The translations under genes were made by a program, and so were the position numbers. DNA of 64,000 nt from Rostratula benghalensis (taxonomy: Eukaryota > Chordata > Aves > Charadriiformes > Rostratulidae), in contig VXAI01000013.1 of NCBI GenBank assembly GCA_013399305.1, forward strand, positions 7,401,132 to 7,465,131, read 5' to 3'. The notes beneath the pieces were generated by a model. The model was given only the letters and a program-made list of their open reading frames with translations. It had not been told where the DNA came from and ran no database searches. Each line of letters opens with the position of its first letter. Positions within the stretch are counted from its first letter, which is position 1. This document shows positions 21,601 to 33,234 of the stretch, one piece after another.

Positions 21601-24600
21601 GTTGTTTAAGAGGTGTTAGCACTCTTAGTATGAAGGAACTCTGAAAAGAGAATTTCTGGTTACATCCATACAGGCCCTCTCTGTTTTCCTGAATGCACGC
21701 AGCGCTACCCTTCCTCTCACAGTCCTAATCGAGGTTCAGGCTTCTGTTTGAAGGCAGTTTGGTACATTAAGTTGTAACCTGGGGCCATAATTTGCCCTTT
21801 TATTGAAGCTGTGGCACGTGCAGGGAAAGCATCAATTCATTAGGCTGAGAGAGAACACCAAGAATTTAAAACTGTGGTTAAACTACTCGTCCAGTAGAGG
21901 GAAATCTTAGCCTCTGGTTGCTATTACAAGGTCTCTCAGTACAGAAATCCGGTGACATTTTAGGTGAAATGAATAAGCAGTCTTGATCATTGGTTCTTTG
22001 TAACTGGTTAAGATCACTTGAGTCCCAACTTTAGATGTAGAAATTAATTATTTTAAGTCTGAGCATGTCACCCTGGTCTTCTTTATAGAGAAAAATAATT
22101 AGTTTTCTGCTATAGGTTGAGATGCGTTTTCTTCTGAAGGTGTCTGTGGTTCTCCAATACCTATACAGTGAGCCTAAGGATGACTGACTTGAACACAGGC
22201 ATTTCACAAGTTCACACTTAAACTAGGCCAAACAAATTTTATTCCTGGTGACCGTAGTTGCCCATATAACATTGGGCTTAGGATCAGAAACCTGAAGCAA
22301 GGTACCCTTTTGCCTATTTCTTCCCTTCAGTTGCTGCACAGTGGATCGTGAGGACACACAAAATAACAAGATGAGTGTATGCCAAATAACTGAATATGAG
22401 CATAATGCCCATTAAGCTCTGTAATTAATTGAAGAAATGAAACACCTTTTTAAAAAGGCTTTTCCTTTCTCTTACATTGTCTACATGCAGCATAGTTGCT
22501 AATGACACATACTTCTCTAATTAAAATCAGTTTATTTCTGCAATTCGGTCTCCATATGGTAAGGTTGCTGTGGCAAGTGAATGCTGTATGCTATGCTTTC
22601 TGCAGAACATGTAACCAACTAATCATGCCCTGGAGTGTCCCTGCACACTTTCCTGCTTCCTTATTGTCTGCCAGGGCAGGAAGGAAACCCTGCAGTGGTA
22701 GTTGTAGGGTTCATGTGCAAGGAGTTACTGCGTGTAAACCTGTCATGTAGCCCATGGCTGGTGGGATGGATGTGTGAATGGTCTCTTGCTGCTGTCACTG
22801 TATATATTGCTTCTCAGTTTTTACATTTTGCAAAACGTGCTAGCTTCTGGTGGCTTTGCTTTCCTTGGTTTCTAAGAAATGGCCAGATTTTATGGACCCA
22901 CCAAAGGGTGAAATGACTTTGTTGTGTTCTCCCGTGAGGAGAGGCCTGACCAGTACCACTCTGCCTGGCATATCAAGCCATGTCCCTGTCAGGTCAGATC
23001 AGATGGAGAAAAGTGCAAGACCTACTCCTCAGGCTTCCTTGAAAGCTGAAACTTTGATACAGTCACCTCACTGTTGGAAGAGGAGCTATAAGAAATTTGA
23101 TGTAACAAGACTCCCAATGTTGGTAACATCTGTTAGTCTGCTCAGCAAGAATTGCATCCCCTGGTTTCTGCTCAAGAAAAAATAGCATCTGAAGTAGGGA
23201 ATAATGGGGTGGTACAGTACACACTCTAGAAGAGAACTAAGCACCCCCAAATCCCACACATTTCATTTACTTAATCCTTCTAACAGCCTTTCTTATACTT
23301 TCTGGGACTCACAGATTTAAGCCTGGATTTTACCTGCATTCACAGAATGTCGCTCCATAAAAAGATCCTAATGCTTTAGCCCGTCTTTAGTTTATACACA
23401 CCCAAGCTGGCTAAACATGATTGATTTCTGTTTATGTGTTCAGGAAAATCAGGAACTTCTCTTCACCTCTGCTTTGTTCCTCTCCATCTCTAGAGACTCA
23501 AGGGATCCATTGTCAGCAATGCAAGGACACAGATTTTATCTGGTAGTTGGAGAAAAGCAGAAAGATCTTGCTCACCTCCTGCATGACTAGCTGCAATCTA
23601 AGTTAGAATGTCTTACATGTAATATTGTATCAAATGATAGGGGTTTACAGTGAAACAGCTGGAAAATACTGTAAAATTTTAACGGTCTGAAAATTGTTGG
23701 TAGACTCTGAATGTGAGTTACAATACATTAGAAACAAATCTGTTGCATGAGTAGTCCCAAAGTGCTTTTTATTAATCTTTAGAATCTCAGTGTTAACAAA
23801 CACCTAATCTAGATTTTGTTCGTTATGATAGCAACTGCTGCTATCATGGGAAGCATTACCAAAAAACCTAATTTTACTCAAAGAGCTCCTTTATATGAGA
23901 AAATGTATATTTTTTCCAGCATTGTTTGCTAAAATATGCAAAACACAACAGCGATCTTAATGACAACATCCCTACTTTAAGTGTTAGCATAAGAAAATAA
24001 CTGCATGTTTCTGTTTGGAGGAAAATAAACTGGTTTCCATTTTCTGCTCTTTTTTTTTTTTTTTTTTTTTACCAGAAGAAACTGGAAACAGCTGTAGAAG
24101 TTTAGTCCCATCATCCTTTTAAATAATTTTAGGGGATGTTATGAACTATTGGTAGGAAAAATGCCATTGCTAATAGGTCATGTACCTGTACTTACGAAAT
24201 TGCAAAACAAATGGATTCTTGTCTTCAGCTGCTCTAAGCAGAATGTTAAGACAATTCTGTTGTAGATAAAATGAATAATAAGCTTCAAGTGTCTGACATT
24301 TACCAGCATGTCAGGTTCATCATTTTTTACAGTAATAGTTGAAATTGCAATTGCTAAATTGCTCTCTTGAAGCAGGCTTTTCGTTCTGATAGATTCCCTA
24401 CTTCTCAAAGTCTAATTCATCTTCCAGTAAAAACACTGATCCTAATCTCTAGCTTGTGTTAAGTTGACTAGATCTTCCAGTTTTAAATATAAGGTCCTTT
24501 ATCTTAATACTCTCTGCAGGAATGCCCATTTGACCCCATTCCCATTCTTTCATTTGCTCTGCGTCACACCATCACCTTGTAAAAGGAATAGCACATGGTC

Positions 24601-26795
24601 AAAGGGCTTTGTTCCGAGGTGACTTATGCACTGCCTGCTGCCAGGTGTAATGTAGATTGCACTAAAAAAAATCAATATAATTCTGCTTTATAACTTACAT
24701 GGCATCATTATTTTGTGAAGTAGGTTATTCATTGTACCACAGAGCAATCTTTTGGCACCAGGGCCTTTAAACCAATTACAGAAGTGGAAACAGAATATAC
24801 TGTAGATTTGGCCCTGCCCAGAAGAGGTGCCCAAATCTTTCCTTAAAAACATGTCAGTGAAAAAGTGATCATCAGGAGAGGAAGATAAATTGGAGAATCT
24901 GCCTTTCCTTTAGCTAACACTGAACTGTGTTTTGTCTAACAAAAGGTGAAAGACAAAAGGGCAGAGAGGAGGCCATTTTTTGTAATGGATAGGCTGTGCT
25001 ATCACAGGCAAATCTTGAAGCACAAGCAAGTAGAATTGCACCAGCAGCAATGAAGAGAGGGGGCACATGAGGATGGCACATGCTATGTTTTCTTCATAGC
25101 CTTGAAGAAGGCTGTCTGCTTTGTGGTTATTTCTAGCCTAGGAATTTGCAAGCTATTGCTCCAACTGGGTATTTTCTCTTATATATTCTCCCAGAATCTC
25201 CTTGGTAATTGAAATTGGCGTCCTTGTTCACCACCAGAGTATGTGCCAGCTCTTCCACTTGGTACTTTCAGGTGCGCTCTTCACATCCTCTGGTTCATAT
25301 TTCTGCGGGCACTTGAGATTCCTTATAGCAATGTGTTTTTTCAGCTGTTAGTTGTTCTGATGCTGAGATCAGTCAACTTTTGGGGAGAATAAATAGCTTC
25401 AATGAGCTTGTCCCAGCTGTGGTAGCTGAGGATTCACTCAGGTGGGCAGTTGGCACCAATGCTGGGCTCAGTGTTGAGACTTGGAGTGAAGAAGGTAACG
25501 GTACGTGCTGCACCCTGCAATCTGGGCTGCAGCCAGCACAAGGGTATCTGGAGGGGAAGGAGGGATTGTAATTATAGAAATTAATAGGGATAAGGATAAT
25601 TGGCAGCAGAAGAAAGCCTTTCCCTTGACTTACAGTTCTAAATAGTCTAAATAGAAGAACATCTTTGTAAAGAAACAAACCCAGGGCTTTGCGTCAATGA
25701 CAAGATGTATTCCTTGTTTGAAGAGGTATCTCCATAGGTAAAGCTTTTCATGTGAGGCAGAGCTGCTTCACAGCAAGAAGTTGCATTGTGCTCACATGGT
25801 TGTGAGGTTTTTGTTTGCTTTCAATCTCAGCCAAAATTTCTTTTCCTGGGATTAACAGATTGTGTATCCAAGGCCTAACAGCCACTCTGGAGTGATGAAT
25901 TCCACAGAGAAACTTCATACCCTGAAATTTCTGGGCTATTTGGATGGGTATATCTAAGGCCTGAAAGTGTAATTCAGCTTTGTAACAATATGACACTCTA
26001 GTAGTTGGGAGAGAAATGATAAAAGGCCTTGAGAAATGTCCTTCTATTGGAATGTGTGCTCACCTGTGGTGTAGAAGGGGTACCATCACTCCACAGTATC
26101 TCACATGGGAGAAGAGTGGTGTCCCAGAGAGCACAGTGCTGACCATTAGTAACTGCTGCCTTTTCATTATCAACCACTGTGCTACTGCATTATTGATTAC
26201 TGCTGTTGAAAGCCATTCCTGCTGGTCCCTTATGTTCTTCCTGAAAACCACTTAACATATCAGGCACATCTAACTGAATAGCAAGGGGAATGAATGAAGT
26301 GTCATTCATAAGTGCTCCCTCCCTTTTACAGTCATTGGCAAACATATGTGTGTCATTGAATATTGAAACGATCCTCACAGCACCAAATTTTCAAATAGGA
26401 TGCTGTTTTATATATTCCACTCAACGGTACTAGACATGCCACTACTACCAACGTTCTGGAGGCTTGCATGCTTCACTAGGAGGGACTAAAAGTGTGCTGT
26501 ACATCTTGGTTAAGCATTACCATATCTTCAGAATGATTGGAAAATATTATTCTAATTATTTACTGAATCTGTAAGTTCAATCACATAGACATTCACCAAA
26601 ATAGCAGAATTTCTTTTGAAGTCAGTGGTGAAATTCTAAATAGAATTTAGCTAATTTTCATATATTGGTGTTACAATGACACCAGAAGGCATCAGTCAAT
26701 ATTAGGGCCCAGTTGTGGTAAACTGTACATAATCATGTGAAGAGAGACAAAAACTCCTGGCTACAAGGAATTTACATAGTGATTAGCCAAAAAAA
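21601..26795. other. Intergenic, nothing recognised
   Basis: The region is AT-rich single-copy-looking sequence with a 21-T run at 24050-24070. A weak CTCF-like core (CCAGTAGAGGGA) lies near 21,891. I can support no exons, RNA genes or transposons. Confidence 0.55.
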
Positions 26796-26925
26796 GTGCA
26801 GAAGGAAGGAGATATTAATGTCTCCATTTTACAAACTGTGGGCAAAGAAAAGTGATTTGCCTAAGGCTGCTGTGTACCACCAGTAGAAAATAAATCTATA
26901 TTTCTGAACTATTTTCTAGGCAGTT
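26796..26925 (+). repeat. MIR SINE relic
   Basis: TCTCCATTTTACAAACTGTG, then a GGCAAAGAAAAGTGATTTGCC-like stretch and CTAAGGCTGC, match the MIR core ('ccccattttacagatgaggaaactgag...aagtgacttgcccaaggtcac'). Confidence 0.7.
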
Positions 26926-27321
26926 TTTCATAGTTATTTTACAACACCCTTTCATTCTTGAGGAAGGTTCCTCTGCTTCCCACCGCAGCGTGTAGTTTGA
27001 TACAGAGAATTTATGAGCATTCCCCACCTTACCCTTCCCTTCCCCTTTCCAGAGACTCCAGCACTTTGCCAATCACCTTCATTCTCTTTCAGCCTCAGGA
27101 GGAGAAGCGCCAGCATGGGGTATATCACACATGAAGTAAAGGTCTATTAATTAAAACAAAACAAACCAAAAATGTGTGAGAGAAAAATAGAGTATTAAAC
27201 ACATCTGAAAGAAGATCACTGGAATGGAAATAATATTCATCACCATTCCAAATGACACTGACATGACATGTTAGGGTGTTTACATATCTTTCAAAAAATG
27301 GTCTGTCTTCTTTTATTTCAG

Positions 27322-27388
27322 ATAAGTGATAAGGCAGGTGTGTCTCCTAGGCAAAACAGGCCACTGCAAATTGAAGCCCAATATCAAG
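27322..27388 (+). other. Orphan exon-like segment
   Basis: A strong acceptor (CTTCTTTTATTTCAG) is followed by 67 nt and a near-consensus donor (CAAG|GTAAGA). The segment is open in the frame ISDKAGVSPRQNRPLQIEAQ. No family was recognised and no partner exon was identified, so it may be an exon of an unannotated non-coding RNA or a chance pairing of splice sites. Confidence 0.3.
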
Positions 27389-30300
27389 GTAAGACTGTCA
27401 TTGTGCAAGTCTCTTGCTGCCCTGAAGCTAATGTGCACAATCTGTTTTCGCAAGTGCTTTCATAGTTTTGTTCATTATTATGAACATATACAGCACAGAA
27501 ATGTTTTTAGTATTGGCTGACTCTGGTATTTTGTAGTCACGATTGTGGTATTTAAACAGGAGGTGATCTGTTCTGCACATGGAAAGGGGCTGTGTTATAG
27601 AGGAAATAATTTTAAAAAGTGTTGCTATTTTTTGGCAAGAGGGTGTTATGATTATTTTTCAAAGAATATACCCAGCATTCATTATGTTCATGTACAAATC
27701 CATGGTGATTTAAATCTGACTTTTAGTCTGTACCTAGGGAGCATTATCATTGTGTTAGAAACGCAAGTATGACATTAAATTGGAAAGCTCTTACACGTAT
27801 ATAGTCTCATCTATTTCTTCTGTAGCTGCTGCATAATATTGCTCCCCAGTTTCAGCCTAAGAGCTGTGATTACTTCGATGAAATGAGCAATGTCACTTGA
27901 ATAGAGACTATTGTAAATAAAGGAGATCTTTTTATAAAACTTCATCATATTGTTAATATCCAAAATGTGTTTATGATGATAAAGCATTGCCCTTGGTTAA
28001 GAAAATTCCTTTCAAAGAGTTTGCCTGGCAGCGATTTTTGAAATGCATTTCCAGACTTTCTGAAAATCTTGAAATACAAGCGTGATGTGATTGTATTATG
28101 AAAATGTGTTTGGTGAGGGACGTGTAATTATCTTCAGTTTCCAGATGAAGCAGAGTTGGTAACTTACCTCCACTCACTGCTAGCAAATTTGTTTAGATGC
28201 TTATTGAATGCAGGCTTTTTTTGTCTGCTACACCACTCTTGCACTGAGAGAAGTTGTTTTTTCAGGCGGCGTTGTGTCCAGGGTATACATATCTAGCTGT
28301 CTCAAGTTGTCTCAAGGTAGGAAGAACTCCTGAAACATGCAGCCCTCACGTCTCAGGGCTATAATCTTTCCAGGAAAATGCTCAACTTTAAAAACAGTAC
28401 ATCATGGCACCATGACTCTATATATTGCAACACAATACCAAATGTAATGCCAGGTTTTCTGAAGTAGGTCCATTTTTCAGTTTAAAGCATTGTTGTGCCG
28501 AATTGATGATTAATCAGTAATGTTCCAGCTGAACAAAGCCTCAGTTCAGATGGGTACAGCTGCTGCTCCGGGTTTAGACATTGTCCAGCAAGGGGCCTCT
28601 ATGCTGTGTGAGGATTCCAAAGGCAAATGATTGACCATAGAAATAAAAAGAGCATGGAGGAAGCTGGCAATGAGATTGTGCCAACTAATACTCTAATAAA
28701 CAGATTTTGTACAATGTGTGTCTCTGTAGCACTGCAGAGACTGAGGGGGGTCACTGCCTGGGAGTACCAGGCACATTACGGGTCGCTGGAGAAGATAATT
28801 TTGGGATTGTGCAAAATTTGTCATAGAATGTTTAGGGGAGGAACCACAGGCAGGGAAAGAGAAGGATAAAGGTGGATGGGGAAGAAAACTCTTGGGAAAA
28901 CAGAGGCATAAGGGGCTAAAGGGGACAGTCACATGTAAACAGGTGGCTGGTCAGTAAGTTTTTCTGGCTGTGCCCTGCACTTGATCAGCACAGTCTGTCC
29001 TGTCTTCTCATTAAAATCCATTTTTGTTTTCCTGGGTGCAGGGTTCGCTTCTGTGTGTACGGAGGTCTGAGAGGGCAGCAGCTGGAGTGGGACCCTGGTA
29101 TCACAGGGACTCCTGTCTCTGGAGTCACGTAATTATCTACACTCTTGGAGTGGGTGGGTGTATGTAAGTCAGTGTGTGATGAACTGAATATCAGGCTGGG
29201 CTTGCAAAGTAGTTGAAGTGACTTGGCTGCCAGGTGTGCACATGTGTCTCTGAGAGTGAGACAACTGGAGGGGCTGGCTGTGGGAGGCAGTAGGAGTCCC
29301 AGCCATGTGACAGAGAGACTGTAGGGTCTGAGGTTGACTGAGAGATTAGATGTATCTCTGTGTGTTTGTGTATGCTATGTGTGGGTCTCTCTCTATGCAT
29401 GAGGCAAGTGAGGGCCCAGGGCCAGCTACTGGAGGGACTGAGTGTCTAAGCCTGGATACTGGAGGCAGCTAAAGCTAATTCTTCACAGTTTTATCAGCAA
29501 TTTACATCTATGCAAGATAGGCCTCATTCTGATCCTATAAAATCAGTGATATGATTTACCCCTCCTTTTTTTTCAGCCTCCATAAAGACGTGTTTCTGTG
29601 CTCTGTGTTTGTAGTGATGGTATAGAGAGCAAGGTGCAGAGATTGCACATGATGTACAAGGACATAGAGTTTTGATCTTCCTGCTTTTTACAACCACTTG
29701 TTCTCACTCTGTGTAGGTACAGAGTGGTAGAAAACCAGACCCTTTGTGTCTGGAATAATTAGCACCCTATCCAGTTTACATACTCTAGTTGTTTACCCAA
29801 GAAATCTCTGGACTGAGAGTGCCTGTAATGCAGTGGATTAGGCAGACAGGCGATGACTTGTAACTAAGCAGTCCTAAAGAGGGAAATACTGACTGGTTTC
29901 TTCCCTATGCTCCTGTGGAAAACCCCCTTTGTAAAGAGCTGTGTGAAGTATGTCCTACCTATTGATATATCTCGTAAATAGTGTCACAGTGTCCCTCAAA
30001 GATTGCCTTAGGGTTTTGTCACATCAAACTTCACTGCTTCCACTTGATTAATTACTGCTAAGTCCGGTCTCAAGCAAGAGCAAGTAGTGCAGGATATATT
30101 TGTGTAAGGTGTGGCAAAGCACAGAGGCAGATATATATGCTTGTATATAATACAAGCTTCAATACCTTGTAAAGCTCCACGATGAGATCTGAACAGTCCC
30201 TTGCCCATTGATAGAGAACATTTTGCCTTAGTGTGGGATAATGTTTTTTTAAACATTTAGTGGAGTCTGGGGAGTGGCCCTCATTAACACGCCCTGCCTG

Positions 30301-32021
30301 CAGGAAGGAGAGGGATGCCTGCACCTGGCCTCAACAAGCATATCAGCTGTTTAAGGAGGGGAAAGCAGTGAAGAGGTTGGGGGAGTGAGTATTGACATTG
30401 TCTCCAAAATAAATTAAGAATCAATAAGTCTCTTGATGAGGAGGTGAGAAGGACAAAGCAAAAGAGGCTATAGAGGGGAGAAGTAATCCAAACATGCTAA
30501 TGGAGGGAGGAAGCATACATTCACTGGCTGAGGTTTGCTTCTACAGAATATAATGGACTTGCTTAAGGACTACCTTCTGACCTCTATGGTCAAGGCACTG
30601 GTTTGACATAATATAGAAAGCTATCTGCATGCGATCTAAAGAGAAGTAAATTACTACAAACATAGTAATCCTTTCTTTCTGTTAAGCCCTTTTGCTAACT
30701 TCTGTTTCTGCTCAGGAATTCTAAGTGAGAAATATAGTGCCCTAGGCACCATTTCCTGCCTAGACCCAGCAGATGGGTCCTACCAGGGGGTGATATGGAT
30801 CTTAGGAGCTATGAAAAATTAGGTGGGATGATTGGACCCTGAAGGAATCTAACACTCCCTCTCACTCCCGTCTCCCCACCAAGTTCAATAAATCAGTGCA
30901 CAAAAGCTATTTGGAAAACAACCAATTCAAGACAAAACTTAATGTGTTTTGTAATAATATGAATGTTAAGCAACACCTACAAAGAACCAAACTGTAATGG
31001 TAGAGCTATTGTGTCCTTTCAGAAAAATTTACTAGAGTTCCATTTAAAATAGAGGGGGAAAAAGGTCTTTTATAAGAAATCTAGTCTAGAAACTTTCCAC
31101 AGCAACTTTTCCTGATGGTTTCAGAGTAATTTATGATGACAAATTCTTCATTATCAACAGAAACTGTTCCTGTCATAGGTATAAAGTTACTCAGCACTAT
31201 ATCAAGGTCAAAAAACACACAGAAACCTCAGTTACACTCATGTGGTAGGTGTGCAGAACCGAAAAAAAATATCCTACTGAATATCAAAGACGTGTTTCTG
31301 TCCTAAATATTAACCCATTTGGCCTGAAATGATGACATAAAATTATGTAGTGTCTTTTGATTTAGTATGTCTTTGACAGTTTATGATTTCTGAAGCTGTG
31401 TGCCAATTAGGATATCACCATTAGTTAATTTAAGCAGGAGATGAGTAAGATCTGTCACCCTTCCCATGTATTCTGTCCCAAGCCTGTCCTGGAGAAGACA
31501 GTGAAATGTGTGGACGTTGGCTAGCATATTGCCCAAGCAGGCATAGCTCCAGTGCTAGACTGCAATCCTTAATACGTGTACATTGGTAATTCCTTTCTCT
31601 CCAGTGGAATTTCATGGCTGCTGTGAGGAACATCAGCTACAATTCCTAAGTGTTGGAAAGAAACCAGAAGTTTGGTTTCTATGGATAAAACAATAACTTA
31701 AAACAGTAGTGGTCTATCTGAGAATCACTCAGTCAATATCAACAGGAAGCTTGGTATATAAACCTAGGTTTTATTGCATAATATTTATAATTTTAATAGG
31801 GCCTTATTTATTAAATTGATTTAATTCATGTAACCACTGTGTAGGAATTTTTCAACAGGCACTGTTATTTCCTTATCCAGGATTACAAATATGCCTAAGA
31901 ATAAAATGGAGGTAGATGTTATGATATTAATTTATGCATTTTTTGAAAACATCAAAGTCACATAACCTTATGTCTAATGACTTCATTTAATTATACAGTT
32001 CTACATTTTCATCTTCAAAGA
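27389..32021. other. Intergenic, with a GC-richer decayed repeat-like tract
   Basis: The region is mostly AT-rich. Between about 28,960 and 29,470 it becomes G/T-rich with recurring CTGGAG words and GTGTGTCTCT-like runs. This tract is not assigned to a known family. No gene is visible. Confidence 0.5.
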
Positions 32022-32160
32022 AATCTACAAACAATGACTCATTAATCCTTGCAGCCACCCTTTGATATAGGTAGTTAGACATAATTAATCCCATTTAACC
32101 GATTCCTTGCCCAATTGAATCAGTATTTAAGCCAAGATTAGAGCTCGGTCTTACTCTGTG
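32022..32160 (+). repeat. MIR SINE relic
   Basis: The order of motifs fits the MIR core and 3' half: ACTCATTAATCCTTGCAGCC (compare 'catttaatcctcacaac'), then ATATAGGTAG, AATCCCATTTAACC, CCTTGCCC, and AGATTAGAGCTCGGTCTTAC. Confidence 0.7.
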
Positions 32161-32840
32161 GTCACTTCACTAAGCTGGCTGTTCCCTGGTTTCCTTGGAT
32201 TGGGCTCACTCTCACCTTGCTGTGATAATTTAGACAGGTATATGCCTTGGCCTGCAGCAAGCCTTCATTCTTTATCTTCCATCTCCCTGCTAAAATGCTT
32301 CCTCTCCCTCTTTCATTCAAAAATTAGTTCCACTCCGTCAGTCCAGGTGTAGAAAGTGTAACTTTTCACCTCCACAATCCTGTACCTGGCGTTCACTTGC
32401 TTATGCCTATCACAGCCTGTAGACTCTTTGCCCTCACAGTGCTCCTCCCACAAGTTCCCTGTACTCCAGGTGCCATCGCTCTGCGCTTGGTGTCCACATT
32501 GGCATTCCCCAGGGGAATCACCTCTCTCTTCCCCAGCTCCTGGCTCCCCTCAGCCCATTACTGGGCAGCCAGGAGGAAGCTCCACTGGTGGGGCTGGTGT
32601 ACACCGCTCTGTATATTCTGGTTGGCTCACTCTTGTACAGTGAGCAAGGAGAAGATTGAAGGTAAGCTTTGCACCAGTGAATAGCAGACACTGTTCTCAC
32701 GGACTCTTACGAAGGTGCAGCCTTCGGTCCACGTATCTATTATTGCAGGTAGAGTTTCGTGAAAGGTTTCACAGCACATTGTGAATTTCAAAAGCACTTT
32801 ATAGATTTATGAATCTATACTACTAGGTTTATCTATCTAC

Positions 32841-33234
32841 TGGTTTGGGATGGAAGGGACCTTCAGGATCATTGAGTTCCAATGTTCCATGTCCCTTGCC
32901 ATGGACGGGGACGCCTCCTACTAGACCAGGTTGCTCAAAGCCCCATCCAGCCTGGCTTTGAACACTTCCAGGGATGGGGCATCTGCAACTTCCCTGGAAA
33001 ACCTGTTCAAGTTCCTCAGCACCCTCACAGTAAAGAATTTCTTCCTGATACCTAATCTAAATCTCTTACCCTTCATCCTATCACTGCACTCCCTGATAAA
33101 TAATCTCTCCCCATCTGTCCTGTAGACCCCCTTTAGTTATTGGAAGGCCAGTATAAGCTCTCCCCAGATCCTTCTTTTCTCCAGGCTGAAAAATCCCAAC
33201 TCTCTCAGCTCATCCTCATTGGAGAGGTGCTTCA
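32841..33234 (-). mobile_element. CR1 LINE 3' fragment
   Basis: The plus strand carries the reverse complement of the CR1 3' region. Landmarks are GGATGGAAGGGACCTTCAGG, GCCATGGACGGGGACGCC, GACCAGGTTGCTCAAAGCCC, CTCACAGTAAAGAATTTCTT, and CTCCAGGCTGAA...GGAGAGGTGC. It is 5'-truncated. Its 3' terminal microsatellite (TCTATGATTC-like) is eroded. Confidence 0.92.
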
